DNA from: Turicibacter bilis
Lineage (GTDB): Bacteria; Bacillota_I; Bacilli_A; MOL361; Turicibacteraceae
Reading direction: 5' to 3'
NCBI RefSeq assembly: GCF_024499055.1
Contig: NZ_CP071249.1
Location: 372,001 to 436,000 of the forward strand
DNA: 64,000 nucleotides
Shown: piece after piece, positions 9,055 to 18,221 of the stretch
How positions within the stretch are numbered: position 1 is the stretch's first letter
Layout of the letters: every line of letters begins with the position of its first letter
The notes under the pieces: generated by a model
Told to the model about the DNA's origin: nothing
Database searches by the model: none
What the model saw: the letters and a program-made list of their open reading frames with translations, nothing else
Program-made: the position numbers and the translations under genes

Positions 9055-9736
9055 ATTTTGAAGTTGTTGGAATATATGGAATTAATCGAGTGGCAACGTT
9101 TTGCATCGTTAAGGTTTGCAAATAAACGGTTCCTGGTCCGGTTAATTTAGTTAAGAATAATCCTTCCCCACCAAAGAAGATGTTTTTAAATCCTTTAACG
9201 GTTTCAATTTCGTAATTAACCCCACGACTAAGAGCAACGACATTTCCAGTGTCAACTTTGATAATTTCTCCATGTTTTAACTCTCGCTTGACGACACTTC
9301 CTGCAGCTTCTAAAAAGACTTTACCTTGTCCACTAATACGTTGTAAAATAAATCCTTCCCCACCGAATAGGCCAGCAGAAAGTCGCTTAGTCCACTCGAC
9401 ATTTAAATGAATACTAGGTTCACCGACTAAAAATGAACTTTTTTGACAGATCCACTCATCTCCTTTTAGTAAATCAAACTCAAGAATTTGACCAGGAAAA
9501 GTCGAGGCAAAGACAATTTCTTGTGCGGGGGCCATCGAAGTATAGGTTGCCATAAACAGTGACTCGCCTGAAAACATTCGCCCAATTCCTTTCATCAGCC
9601 CCCCTTTTACATTCGTCTCCATTTTAATTTTCTCATCCATCCAGGCCATTCCGCCGGACTGTGTATAGACACTTTCGCCTTTATCTAGAACAATTGAGAC
9701 ACCTGGTAAATCATTTCCAAAAATGTTACATTTCAT
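9053..9736 (-). CDS. TIGR00266/AIM24-family protein
   Basis: About 227 residues of the AIM24 (TIGR00266) family, a trimeric beta-helical or tubby-like fold conserved from bacteria to mitochondria without an established biochemical role. Typical features are VSIVLDKGESVYTQSGGMAWMD, the glycine-rich GGLMKGIGRMFSGESLF near residues 50-65 and the repeated GGEGLFL/GGEGFIL motifs. The minus-strand GGAGGG lies just ahead of the methionine at 9736 (MKCNIFG); the upstream methionine at 9772 has no ribosome site. It lies 50 bp downstream of the DUF3810 gene and may share its transcript. Confidence 0.85.
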   Translation of the reverse strand: MKCNIFGNDLPGVSIVLDKGESVYTQSGGMAWMDEKIKMETNVKGGLMKGIGRMFSGESLFMATYTSMAPAQEIVFASTFPGQILEFDLLKGDEWICQKSSFLVGEPSIHLNVEWTKRLSAGLFGGEGFILQRISGQGKVFLEAAGSVVKRELKHGEIIKVDTGNVVALSRGVNYEIETVKGFKNIFFGGEGLFLTKLTGPGTVYLQTLTMQNVATRLIPYIPTTSK

Positions 9737-9786
9737 TTGAATCCCTCCTGAATTTAACATAGCATATTTCAATGAATTTGACTATC

Positions 9787-10878
9787 CTACGATTCATGAT
9801 CATAATAAGCTAATAATAAATCAACCACTCGTCCATAGCTTCTAACACCATCCTTTATACCGTTGAGTGTGAGATAGGTTTGATTCATAGAGTTAAAGGT
9901 TTCCTCGACCTTCCCTTCATATTGCGCCCAAAATTGATTTAAATAGCGCATATCTCGCCGGACGCCATCACTTAACTGTGCATTGAGCTCGATTAATGAC
10001 TCAGAATCAACTTTTGCAAGCGCCACGTTCGTATATTTCAACGCCGATAGATAACCTGCATAAATAAAGTCTGGGTCTGGATGATGAATACAGGTCAAAA
10101 AAGCAATGAAGTTTGCTTCATTTTCACTCGCATAACCTCGCTGATGAGCCATTTCATGCATTGTTGTAAATAAAAGTGTGGAATCTGGTACCGCCACATT
10201 AACATTGGCTTCTGCTGTAAAGGGGGAATAGATTCCTGTAATATTCGTATAATTCATTAGTTTGGATGTAAGGATGGGTTTTGCTAGCCCATATGTTCCA
10301 CTTAAGACAGGATATGTTTGAGCGGCATGCTCATAACCAATGGGTGCTCGTTTGAAAATGTCATGATAAGATCCGTTAGCGATAAAAATACCTTGTTCAT
10401 TTTCACGGGTATTCAGTCGGGCCTCATTGACTTGTTGAATTAATTGCTCATAAAGAGCAATTAATTCTTCTGGGTCATGTCCTTCACTCGCCAACGAGAA
10501 ATCAGCCTCTAATGACGGACGGTCGTAATTGAGTCCCCAAAAGAGGATAAAAATACAGTAGCCAATCGAGAAAGCTGCTAGAAGATTTAATAAATATTGA
10601 AGGATGAGAGAGCCCCATTTCTTATGATTTTGAATGAGTTTAATCGAATAAAAAATAAGAGCGGCTACGAAGACCACGATCGCGATATAGATGAGAAGTT
10701 CAAAAATTGAAAAAGGAAATAGAGCGCTCAAACGACTTAGTTGCTCAATCCACCATTTATTAATCCCTTTGGAGTAATACGTGTCAATCACAGTAGGGAA
10801 AGCCGATAATAGAGCTCGTAAAAGAGCAATAACAATCCCTAATCCAATACATAATAGCTGTCGTTTATAGGAATTCAT
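9787..10878 (-). CDS. DUF3810-family membrane-anchored metalloprotein
   Basis: About 363 residues. Three N-terminal membrane segments (LLCIGLGIVIALLRALLS, LFPFSIFELLIYIAIVVFV, LQYLLNLLAAFSIGYCIF) are followed by an extracytoplasmic domain with a zinc-peptidase-like HEMAH motif at about residues 241-245 and a downstream NEANF that may provide the third ligand. This layout matches the DUF3810 family, assumed to be zinc-dependent hydrolases. The start at 10878 is chosen because TGGAGAG precedes it at good spacing; the methionine at 10899 lacks one. Likely first gene of a two-gene unit with the AIM24-like gene. Confidence 0.8.
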   Translation of the reverse strand: MNSYKRQLLCIGLGIVIALLRALLSAFPTVIDTYYSKGINKWWIEQLSRLSALFPFSIFELLIYIAIVVFVAALIFYSIKLIQNHKKWGSLILQYLLNLLAAFSIGYCIFILFWGLNYDRPSLEADFSLASEGHDPEELIALYEQLIQQVNEARLNTRENEQGIFIANGSYHDIFKRAPIGYEHAAQTYPVLSGTYGLAKPILTSKLMNYTNITGIYSPFTAEANVNVAVPDSTLLFTTMHEMAHQRGYASENEANFIAFLTCIHHPDPDFIYAGYLSALKYTNVALAKVDSESLIELNAQLSDGVRRDMRYLNQFWAQYEGKVEETFNSMNQTYLTLNGIKDGVRSYGRVVDLLLAYYDHES

Positions 10879-10913
10879 TCTTTCTGTCTCTCCAGTCATA
10901 AAGTAGTTATCTT

Positions 10914-10922
10914 ATTATACCA
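10914..10922 (-). promoter_or_regulatory. Extended -10 promoter for DUF3810 gene
   Basis: On the minus strand TGGTATAAT is an extended -10 element; no clear -35 is seen. Confidence 0.5.
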
Positions 10923-11057
10923 AAAAAAGTAAAAATGTAGTAATTAGTTAGGATAAAAAACTGAAATTGGACATAAAATGATAAAAAACAAGTTCAAATA
11001 GTAGACTTTTTAAAGAGGATATGATTGAATAGAAAAAAACTTCATGAGGTGAGACAG

Positions 11058-12803
11058 ATGAAAGAGAAGTTAATGGAATTAAAGACACGTATTAAATGTG
11101 CTTCAAATCAACAAAAGGCATCGTTCGTTATCAAAAATATTACCGTCATTGATGTGTTTCAAAATGATCGATTTATGGCTGATGTAGCGATAGAAGCAGG
11201 ATATATTGTCGGAATAGGGTCATATGAGGGAATCAATGAAATTGATGGAACCAATAAATATATTTGTCCAGGTCTCATTGATGCGCATGCTCATATAGAA
11301 TCATCCCTTGTATCACCTAAAGAATATTATAAAGAAGCGTTAAAACATGGGATTACTTCAATGATTACGGATCCACATGAAATTGCTAATGTGCTAGGGG
11401 TTAAAGGAATTGAGTTAATGTTAAACTTATCAAAGAATATTCCATTTGATATGTATGTAATGTTACCATCATGTGTTCCGGCGACAACTTTTGAAAATTC
11501 AGGCGCGACCTTACTCGCCGCGGATTTAAATCCCTTGTATTGTTATGAAAAAGTGATTGGATTGGCTGAGGTTATGAATTTCCCAGCAGTCCTCAATGGG
11601 GATGACGATATGTTACAAAAGTTAGTCGATGCCACAACCAAAGGTTATCGAATTGATGGACATGGGGCTAGTTTTGATTTGAACCAGTTAAATGCCTATA
11701 TCACAGCTGGGATTTTAACAGATCATGAATGTCATACGGCTGAAGAAGTGATTGAGCGTTTACGTCGTGGGATGTATGTGTTAATGAGAGAAGGAAGTGT
11801 TGCTAAAAATTTAAAAGATTTAATTCAGGTGGCCAGTATTTCAAATAGTCGTCGTATTTGTTTCTGTACGGATGATAAACATATTGATGACTTAATTCGT
11901 GAAGGAAGTATTGATCAAGCCATTAAAATTGCCGTTAATAGTGGATTGAAAATTGAAACAGCGATTCAGATGAGTACGTTAAATACAGCTGAATGCTATC
12001 AACTCAAAAATAAAGGAGCGATTGCACCTGGGTTTATTGCCGATTTTATTATTTTAGATGAGTTAGAGACCTTTAAAATTAATTCGGTTTATAAAAATGG
12101 TAAGTGTGTCGTGAGACAAGGACAACTTCAACTAGATGAGGAGCGTGAGAACAAACGTTTCATCTTTGAAAATACGGTTCATTTACCAGAAAACTTAAGT
12201 GAAAAATCGTTTGAAATTCAGGCGAGCAACTGCCAAAAGCTTAATGTCATTGAAATTATTCCAAATAAGCTAGAAACGATTCATCGCCAATATGAATTAA
12301 AAGCTCTAAATATGACAAACGACGTGAGATCATGTATTGAAGAAGATTTATTAAAGGTGGCAGTCATTGAGCGGCATCATCTAACAGGGAATATTGGTTT
12401 AGGGATGTTAAAAGGGTTAAAACTCCAAAAAGGAGCTATTGCAACAACGATTTCACATGATTCACATAACTTAATCGTTTGTGGAACAAATGATGCGGAT
12501 ATGTTAGAGGCGGCTAAACAGCTTAAAAATATAGGTGGAGGAATTGTTGTGGTGAATGAGGGAAAAGTATTAGCTCAAATCGCGCTTGAAATAGCTGGAT
12601 TAATCACTGCTCGTCCAGCACATGAGGTCGTTTCTGAATTAAGTTTACTTCATGAGGCACTAGAACAGCTATCACCGAATCTAGGTTTTAATCCATTTTT
12701 AACGTTATCTTTTTTAACATTACCCGTTATTCCAAGTATTAAGTTGACGGATAAAGGTTTATTTGATGTGACAATCTTTGATTTTATTCCAGTGACAGAA
12801 TAG
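11058..12803 (+). CDS. ade: Adenine deaminase
   Basis: About 581 residues, close to the usual 575-590 of bacterial adenine deaminases of the amidohydrolase superfamily. It converts adenine to hypoxanthine and ammonia in purine salvage. Metal-binding landmarks are CPGLIDAHAHIESSLVSP near residue 80, the following DPHEIANVLG, GHGASF, and FCTDDKHIDD; the C-terminal adenine-deaminase domain has the typical GLGMLKGLKLQKGAIATTISHDSHN. The start at ATG 11058 is supported by GAGGTG at 11046-11051; an upstream in-frame TTG at 11025 is also preceded by AGAGGA and cannot be excluded. Monocistronic. Confidence 0.93.
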   Translation: MKEKLMELKTRIKCASNQQKASFVIKNITVIDVFQNDRFMADVAIEAGYIVGIGSYEGINEIDGTNKYICPGLIDAHAHIESSLVSPKEYYKEALKHGITSMITDPHEIANVLGVKGIELMLNLSKNIPFDMYVMLPSCVPATTFENSGATLLAADLNPLYCYEKVIGLAEVMNFPAVLNGDDDMLQKLVDATTKGYRIDGHGASFDLNQLNAYITAGILTDHECHTAEEVIERLRRGMYVLMREGSVAKNLKDLIQVASISNSRRICFCTDDKHIDDLIREGSIDQAIKIAVNSGLKIETAIQMSTLNTAECYQLKNKGAIAPGFIADFIILDELETFKINSVYKNGKCVVRQGQLQLDEERENKRFIFENTVHLPENLSEKSFEIQASNCQKLNVIEIIPNKLETIHRQYELKALNMTNDVRSCIEEDLLKVAVIERHHLTGNIGLGMLKGLKLQKGAIATTISHDSHNLIVCGTNDADMLEAAKQLKNIGGGIVVVNEGKVLAQIALEIAGLITARPAHEVVSELSLLHEALEQLSPNLGFNPFLTLSFLTLPVIPSIKLTDKGLFDVTIFDFIPVTE

Positions 12804-12808
12804 AATTG

Positions 12809-12837
12809 TTCCATTTTTGCCTAATGATGCATATAAT
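12809..12837 (+). promoter_or_regulatory. Probable promoter for gene at 12922
   Basis: A consensus TATAAT at 12832-12837 with a weak TTCCAT 17 bp upstream. The predicted leader is about 80 nt. Confidence 0.45.
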
Positions 12838-12921
12838 AAAGTGTTAATTAAAGGCAGAGCAGAAGTAGATGGGAGTCTAGTGAGCATGCCCTCCAAATGA
12901 GAGAGAGGGGATGAAAGTGTC

Positions 12922-13347
12922 ATGAATATCAACCGTATTGAAGTTCTGATTTTAAATCATAAACAACAAGCTGTTGAAAAGTTTGGACGAAATAGCTCAG
13001 CAGTTCGCTACTATCAAGAAGGCGCCAGTAGTGATCTGATTAATGATTTATACCAACATTGGTTTGGAATCAATGAAGCTTGTATTATTGCTCATCATTT
13101 AGCGACGCTCAATGATGAACAAGATGAAGTGAATTATGTTGTGGCGATTAATCATTTTAATACTTCAACGTCCTATGAACTGAAAAAATTAAAAGGCAAA
13201 CGATTACGATATGTTTTTATCTTTTTTGATACAGATGAGGGTAATGCACGCGCCTATGTCTATCAACTTTTAAAGCCCCTCTTGTTACAAAATAAAACCC
13301 AACCTATTTCAGTCGATATCGATTATCATAACGTTACATTTTATTAA
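12922..13347 (+). CDS. Hypothetical protein
   Basis: A 141-residue soluble protein that I do not recognise. It is mixed alpha/beta: an N-terminal helix (INRIEVLILNHKQQAVEKFG), then strands such as YVVAINHFN and RYVFIFFDTD and a C-terminal PISVDIDYHNVTFY. It has no signal or membrane segment. A strong purine-rich ribosome site (GAGAGAGGGG, 12901-12910) is 11 bp upstream and serves a tiny four-codon frame (ATG 12911) whose stop overlaps this ATG; reinitiation may therefore drive translation. It has its own promoter and terminator. Confidence 0.65.
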   Translation: MNINRIEVLILNHKQQAVEKFGRNSSAVRYYQEGASSDLINDLYQHWFGINEACIIAHHLATLNDEQDEVNYVVAINHFNTSTSYELKKLKGKRLRYVFIFFDTDEGNARAYVYQLLKPLLLQNKTQPISVDIDYHNVTFY

Positions 13348-13373
13348 AAGAAGAGTGAGTCTCTTCTTTTTTT
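13346..13373 (+). terminator. Intrinsic terminator
   Basis: AAAAGAAGAG pairs with CTCTTCTTTT around a five-base loop, followed by T residues, overlapping the end of the preceding gene. Confidence 0.85.
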
Positions 13374-13470
13374 GTGCAAAAGCATCAAAGAAAAGTCATG
13401 AATAATAAAAATCGACAATATAATGAAATGAAGTAAAGTTTCATCGAATTAAAAAAATGAGGTGAAGAAC

Positions 13471-14583
13471 ATGATGAACTTTTTAAATAATATGAATTTA
13501 TTGCCGAAAAATTTTATTGTGGCTAATATTGTCGAAGTGCTAAAAGAGGATCCTGATAATGGAGTAGAGAAATTATATGAAATGTCGGGAACTTTTATTA
13601 CTGATTCTCAGATAAAGGCAATTATTGGACAAATTAAAGGCTATTATGATAGCCACCCTTCGATTAAGCGATATGTTAAAAATATGATATATAATACGAA
13701 TAAAACGTGTTTAAATCACTTTTTACAAAATATTGCAGTTAAAGAACTATGGGAGGGGCTTTCTATCCGAGAACAAATGTCACAAAAATATTCAGTTAAT
13801 GTCCCTCACTCGCTCGTTATCAATATTGGGATGAATTGTTCTTTAGCGTGTAAAGGGTGCTTATGTAAATCAGATCCGAGTTTAGCGATGCCTTTAGCAG
13901 AGATTGATCGACTAGTAGCTGAAGCACGAGAGCTTGGCATTCATATTATCGTTTTAACTGGCGGGGATCCATTGATGAACGATAGCTTATTTAAAGTGTA
14001 TGAAAAATATGATGATATGGAATTTATCGTTCTAACAAATGGCGTTTTACTGAATGATCAACGTTGTCTTGCCTTATCTAAACTAGGAAATGTTTTGCCG
14101 TTAGTCACCTTAGAAGGTGGAGGAGATGAAATTAAGCAATATATAGAACCTTCAACTTATCAAGAGATTCTAGCTTCATTAGATCGGATGAAAGCACATG
14201 GCATCTTATTTGGGGTTATGACACCAACAAAACAGTCTAACCTGAAATTTGTCACCTCAGATGACTTTATTTTACCTTTAATTCGTAAAGGCTCTCGAAT
14301 GAATTGGTATGTGACAACCTCTCACGGAGCACCATCTGAACAGTTGGGGGCTAATGAATTAAGTGAGCTTGAGGCACGAATTTCATTTATTCGTCAGACA
14401 CGACCTTACGTGACTATTGTATTAGAAAGTGGAAATCCATTTATTTGTCGTTGTGTCGTGGGGCCATTACTATTTCATTATGATTTTAACGGGCAACATC
14501 ATGTGTTATTTTTCCCACAACTTAGTGTGAAAAATAGCCAAAATCAACCGCTCATTCAAGTGTTAAGAAAGATTCAATCTTAA
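13471..14583 (+). CDS. Radical SAM protein with degenerate C-terminal cluster domain
   Basis: About 370 residues. The radical-SAM cluster motif CSLACKGC (C123, C127, C130) is intact and is followed by LTGGDPL (SAM-binding GGE-like motif). These enzymes cleave S-adenosylmethionine to start radical chemistry. After GVMTPT and the conserved GSRMNWYVT, the C-terminus keeps a shadow of the usual Gx-AGGRRYFHINADGDVEPC region (CVVGPLLFHYDFNGQHH) but then reads FFPQLSVKN, so the expected auxiliary-cluster cysteines are absent and the protein ends early. Start ATG 13471 follows GAGGTG at 13459-13464; ATG 13474 is equally possible. Substrate unknown. Confidence 0.75.
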   Translation: MMNFLNNMNLLPKNFIVANIVEVLKEDPDNGVEKLYEMSGTFITDSQIKAIIGQIKGYYDSHPSIKRYVKNMIYNTNKTCLNHFLQNIAVKELWEGLSIREQMSQKYSVNVPHSLVINIGMNCSLACKGCLCKSDPSLAMPLAEIDRLVAEARELGIHIIVLTGGDPLMNDSLFKVYEKYDDMEFIVLTNGVLLNDQRCLALSKLGNVLPLVTLEGGGDEIKQYIEPSTYQEILASLDRMKAHGILFGVMTPTKQSNLKFVTSDDFILPLIRKGSRMNWYVTTSHGAPSEQLGANELSELEARISFIRQTRPYVTIVLESGNPFICRCVVGPLLFHYDFNGQHHVLFFPQLSVKNSQNQPLIQVLRKIQS

Positions 14584-14599
14584 CATCTAAATCGAGTGA

Positions 14600-14628
14600 T
14601 TGAAAAGAGAGGATTCATAGCGTATAAT
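14600..14628 (+). promoter_or_regulatory. Strong sigma-A type promoter
   Basis: TTGAAA at 14600-14605 and TATAAT at 14623-14628 with a 17-bp spacer, about 30 bp ahead of the next ATG. Confidence 0.8.
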
Positions 14629-14659
14629 CATCCCGTAGCGTGAGAGAGGATGGTTTTAT

Positions 14660-15088
14660 ATGGCTCAGTGGTTAATTTTCGGTTTGCTTGCAGCGGTTAG
14701 TGCCAGTTTTGTTACTATTTTTACGAAACTCGGGATTCACCATTTAACCCCTACGTTAGCAACTTCAGTTCGAGCGATGATTATGGCCGTCTTTTTAGTG
14801 ATTGTTTCTGCAACCAAAGGGGACTTCGGACACTTAAAAGAGTTGGTGACCTACAAAAAAGATTTTGGTTTCTTAATTTTAGCAGGAATTTCAGGAGCTT
14901 TATCCTGGTTGTTTTTAAATATTGCTCTAAAGACTGGAAAGACGTGGCAGGTGGCACCGATTGATAAATTATCGGTTGTGATGACAGTCATCGTATCTAT
15001 TTTAATTTTCCAAGAAGAAATCACACTTAAAGGAATCATCGGCGTTATTTTAATTGCGGCGGGGTCCTTATTTGTTGCCTTAGCCTAA
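14660..15088 (+). CDS. EamA-type (DMT) transporter, single-domain
   Basis: A 142-residue protein with five membrane segments making one EamA repeat, half the size of a usual ten-segment DMT transporter. The N-terminal WLIFGLLAAVSASFVTIFTKLGI and the C-terminal GVILIAAGSLFVALA are typical, as is VAPIDKLSVVMTVIVSILIFQEEI before the last segment. Such short members work as dimers and move small metabolites; the substrate is unknown. AGAGAGGA at 14643-14650 supports the ATG. It has its own strong promoter and a terminator. Confidence 0.85.
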   Translation: MAQWLIFGLLAAVSASFVTIFTKLGIHHLTPTLATSVRAMIMAVFLVIVSATKGDFGHLKELVTYKKDFGFLILAGISGALSWLFLNIALKTGKTWQVAPIDKLSVVMTVIVSILIFQEEITLKGIIGVILIAAGSLFVALA

Positions 15089-15090
15089 AC

Positions 15091-15128
15091 AAAAAAACAG
15101 TTCTAGATAGACTAGAACTGTTTTTTTT
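15091..15128. terminator. Bidirectional intrinsic terminator
   Basis: CAGTTCTAG pairs with CTAGAACTG, flanked by A7 and T8, between convergent genes. Confidence 0.9.
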
Positions 15129-15130
15129 GC

Positions 15131-16564
15131 TTACTTCCATTCATCAACGTTTGTTAAACCTTCGATGTCAGACGCTTTAAAGATAGGATTTTTAACTCCT
15201 TGTTTCTTTTGATCAGTATAATTTTTTAAGGCTTTAAATGCAAACTTACCTAATAGTAAGATTGCGATTAAGTTAACAATCGCCATAAATGACATAAATA
15301 AGTCAGCTAAATCCCAAACGATTGCGACTTTTGTCAATGAACCAAAGATAATCATTCCAACTACGATAATACGGTAAGCGACCAACCAGAATTTTTTTGC
15401 ACTCATAAATTCGATATTTGACTCACCATAGTAGTAGTTCCCAATAATTGAACTGAATGCAAATAATAAAATACAGAAGGCAACAAAGTAGTTACCGATT
15501 ACGCCAATTTGTGAGGTTAAAGCTGCTTGTGTTAACTGAATTCCTGTTAAGTCTGAATCCGCATAAATTCCTGATAATAAAATCACGAATGCTGTACAGC
15601 TACAAATTAAGATGGTATCTGTGAAGACTCCAAGCGTTTGAATTAAACCTTGTTGAACGGGATGGTTAACTTCTGCTGTAGCAGCTGCATTTGGGGCAGA
15701 TCCCATCCCAGCTTCATTTGAGAATAACCCACGTTTAACCCCTTGAATGAACATGACCCCAAAAGCACCTGATGCGAATGAGCTGAAGTCAAAGGCATTA
15801 GAAACGATTAAACTGATCATTGCTGGAATTTTGGTGATATTTAACGCAATCACTAAGAGGGCTACTAACACATAAGCAACGGCTAACACTGGGACGATAA
15901 TTTCAGAGACTTTAGCAATACGTTGAACTCCTCCAAAAATCACGGCAGCTGTTACAATGGCTAAGATAATTCCCATGAATAATTTATCCATACCAAATGC
16001 TGTTTGGAATGCTTCTGTAATCGTATTTGCTTGTACGGCATTAAAGACAAATCCAAAAGTGATTGTAATTAAAATTGAGAACAGTAACCCTAACCAGCGT
16101 TTGTTTAATCCTTTTTCAATATAATAAGCGGGTCCACCACGATAAGCTCCTGACGCATCTTTCACTTTATAAATTTGCGCTAATGTACTTTCGACAAAAC
16201 TTGAAGCTCCACCAATTAACGCAATGATCCACATCCAGAATACTGAACCAGGCCCTCCAACAGCAATTGCTAAGGCAACTCCTGCAATATTTCCTGTTCC
16301 AACACGTGAGGCAGTACTAATACAAAAGGCTTGGAAAGATGAAACCTTTCCATCTTTTGATGATTTTCCAACGCCATCCCCTAATAGCTTAATCATCTCT
16401 TTTATCATTCTAAATTGTACAAATTGCGTTTTGAAAGTAAAATAGAACCCTGCGATTAATAATAAAATAATTAATAAGTATGTTCCGATGTACGTATTCC
16501 CAAAACTAATCAAATCGCTTAGGAATGCTAACATACGTTCTCCAATAAGTTGTAATTTTTCCAT
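15131..16564 (-). CDS. Alanine/glycine:cation symporter (AGCS family)
   Basis: A 477-residue sodium:alanine symporter with about ten to eleven membrane segments. Family signatures are ASRVGTGNIAGVALAIAVGGPG near residues 85-110, FVESTLAQIYK and GAYRGGPAYYIEKGL, then GVKRGLFSNEAGMGSAPNAAA near 280-300. It imports alanine or glycine with sodium (or protons). The minus-strand ribosome site is AAAGGAGG just before the ATG. Monocistronic. A substrate preference for alanine is known for the family; interestingly the window also carries an alanine-responsive operon (26.5-28.5 kb). Confidence 0.92.
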   Translation of the reverse strand: MEKLQLIGERMLAFLSDLISFGNTYIGTYLLIILLLIAGFYFTFKTQFVQFRMIKEMIKLLGDGVGKSSKDGKVSSFQAFCISTASRVGTGNIAGVALAIAVGGPGSVFWMWIIALIGGASSFVESTLAQIYKVKDASGAYRGGPAYYIEKGLNKRWLGLLFSILITITFGFVFNAVQANTITEAFQTAFGMDKLFMGIILAIVTAAVIFGGVQRIAKVSEIIVPVLAVAYVLVALLVIALNITKIPAMISLIVSNAFDFSSFASGAFGVMFIQGVKRGLFSNEAGMGSAPNAAATAEVNHPVQQGLIQTLGVFTDTILICSCTAFVILLSGIYADSDLTGIQLTQAALTSQIGVIGNYFVAFCILLFAFSSIIGNYYYGESNIEFMSAKKFWLVAYRIIVVGMIIFGSLTKVAIVWDLADLFMSFMAIVNLIAILLLGKFAFKALKNYTDQKKQGVKNPIFKASDIEGLTNVDEWK

Positions 16565-16618
16565 AATGAGCCTCCTTTGTCTGTTATGTCTTCATCATTT
16601 TTTGACACTCCGAAGATA

Positions 16619-16647
16619 AGTATACCTTAAAATGTAGAATAATGGAA
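16619..16647 (-). promoter_or_regulatory. Probable promoter of the AGCS symporter
   Basis: On the minus strand TTCCAT and TATACT are 17 bp apart, about 50 bp upstream of the start codon. Confidence 0.45.
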
Positions 16648-16681
16648 TAAAACTGAAGTTAAATGAAAAAAATAGAAAATT

Positions 16682-16718
16682 AAAAAAGACCTCTAGAAAA
16701 AAGTTCTAAAGGTCTTTC
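16682..16718 (-). terminator. Intrinsic terminator for gene 16723-17139
   Basis: On the minus strand AAAGACCT...AGGTCTTT with inner TTAGAA/TTCTAG pairing is followed by a T run. Confidence 0.75.
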
Positions 16719-16722
16719 ATCA

Positions 16723-17139
16723 TTAGCATTTAAATGGTTCGAATCCCGTAATAATTAACGTTGCCCAATCAGAATTATCTGTTGTTTGCCAATTGAATTT
16801 AACGTTTAATTTTTTTAACCAGGCATTTAATCCTGTGGCTGTTTTTCCATCTGTAGCCGCTTGACGACCGAATGTTTCTTTAATGTACTCTAATAATTCT
16901 TTTTGTTGTGTAGCATCTAATTCAACTTCAACTAATGATTCCATGTGATCACGTACGATGGCATAAGACGCTTTATCATCACGATATAAATCATTAACTA
17001 ATAATTGACGTTCGCGATTTAACTCTAAAATCACTTGTTTAATTTCTTCATGGTTATTTAAATATTTCTTAGCAATGTTCATCGCTTGAATTTCTTGATC
17101 GATTTTTACAATACGCTTTTCAATAGCTGAACTCTTCAT
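16723..17139 (-). CDS. Hypothetical protein with coiled-coil N-terminus
   Basis: About 138 residues, not recognised. The N-terminal two thirds is helical and charged (KRIVKIDQEIQAMNIAKKYL, EEIKQVILELNRERQLLVNDL), suggesting a coiled coil, and the C-terminus (LNVKFNWQTTDNSDWATLIITGFEPFKC) ends in a short hydrophobic strand. No signal peptide or membrane segment. The methionine at 17139 is preceded by GAAGTGAG on the minus strand and the one at 17154 by nothing, so I use 17139. Confidence 0.6.
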   Translation of the reverse strand: MKSSAIEKRIVKIDQEIQAMNIAKKYLNNHEEIKQVILELNRERQLLVNDLYRDDKASYAIVRDHMESLVEVELDATQQKELLEYIKETFGRQAATDGKTATGLNAWLKKLNVKFNWQTTDNSDWATLIITGFEPFKC

Positions 17140-17212
17140 AATCTCACTTCGCATTTCTAATAGTTTTTCTTAGCTTTTGCATTATATCATTCATTATGAG
17201 TGGTCGCAATCA

Positions 17213-18061
17213 TTATTTTACAAAATATGCAATTCCTATACTACCAGGGCCTACATGACAACCAATGACCGGTCCAATGGATTGAATCTGAATTGGCGTA
17301 TTTAGTTCAGATTCAATTTGTTTGGCCAATTCTAGACCTTCATCTTCACAACTAATATGATGCACGAAAAGACCTCCTAGTTCATGACCATCAAGGTCTT
17401 CTTTTAATTTGTTAATCATGCTTAGAATAGCTTTTTTCTTCGTTCTCACTTTTGTAAATACTGTCGTTTCACCATTTTCAACGGTTAAGATTGGTTTGAT
17501 TTGAAATAGATTTCCAAGTAGAGCGGAAGCCCCTCCAATTCGGCCACCTTTCTTTAGATAATCTAGGGTGTGTGGTGTGAATAAAAAACGACTGTTATGT
17601 TGCACGGTGTGAATAAGCGATAAGATTTCTTCTAAAGATGAGCCTGATTGGGCTGCTTTAGCAGCTTCCATCACGATTAGCCCCATTTGCATACAGTTCG
17701 TTAACGAATCAAAAAGTTCAATTTTTGCATCGGGATTTGTTTCGAGGATTAAATTTTTAATCAAATGTGCACTTGAATACGTTCCACTCATTTTAGAGGA
17801 AAGAAAAATTCCGAGTACCTCATGTCCTTCGTTCGTTAATTGCTCAAAGGCAGCTAACATTTCATCTGGACTTGGCTGAGAAGAGGTTGGAATGGCTGAA
17901 AGGTGAGGGAGTTCCTGATAAAACTCATCTAGATTTATTTCTACTTCTCGTTTTGAGGAGGTATCCGTGATAATATTAAGAGAAATAATGGTGATATCGA
18001 GTTTTTGACGAATAGATTCAGGAATGTATGATGTACTATCGGTAATAATTTTAACAGACAT
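17213..18061 (-). CDS. DegV-family fatty-acid-binding protein
   Basis: A 282-residue DegV protein. These proteins bind long-chain fatty acids and in Firmicutes (FakB) present them to the fatty-acid kinase FakA. The N-terminal VKIITDSTSYIPE, the TSQPSPDEML segment near residues 58-68, GIFLSSKMSGTYSSA near 85-100 (lipid head-group serines) and LDYLKKGGRIGGASALLGNLFQIKPIL near 165-195 are diagnostic. GGAGG precedes the ATG on the minus strand. No fakA is in the window, so the FakB role is inferred from the family. Confidence 0.92.
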   Translation of the reverse strand: MSVKIITDSTSYIPESIRQKLDITIISLNIITDTSSKREVEINLDEFYQELPHLSAIPTSSQPSPDEMLAAFEQLTNEGHEVLGIFLSSKMSGTYSSAHLIKNLILETNPDAKIELFDSLTNCMQMGLIVMEAAKAAQSGSSLEEILSLIHTVQHNSRFLFTPHTLDYLKKGGRIGGASALLGNLFQIKPILTVENGETTVFTKVRTKKKAILSMINKLKEDLDGHELGGLFVHHISCEDEGLELAKQIESELNTPIQIQSIGPVIGCHVGPGSIGIAYFVK

Positions 18062-18221
18062 ATGAGGCCTCCAATCATGTTTGTGTTAAATAGGATTTAT
18101 TGATAAGGTTAATTATATCCGATGTAATCTGAAAAAATAAGGTTTTTCACAAATTTCCCATTAATTTTTTGAATATAGCAGAAATGAATCGAATTAAAGC
18201 TGTGAAATAGGAGTGAAAGAA

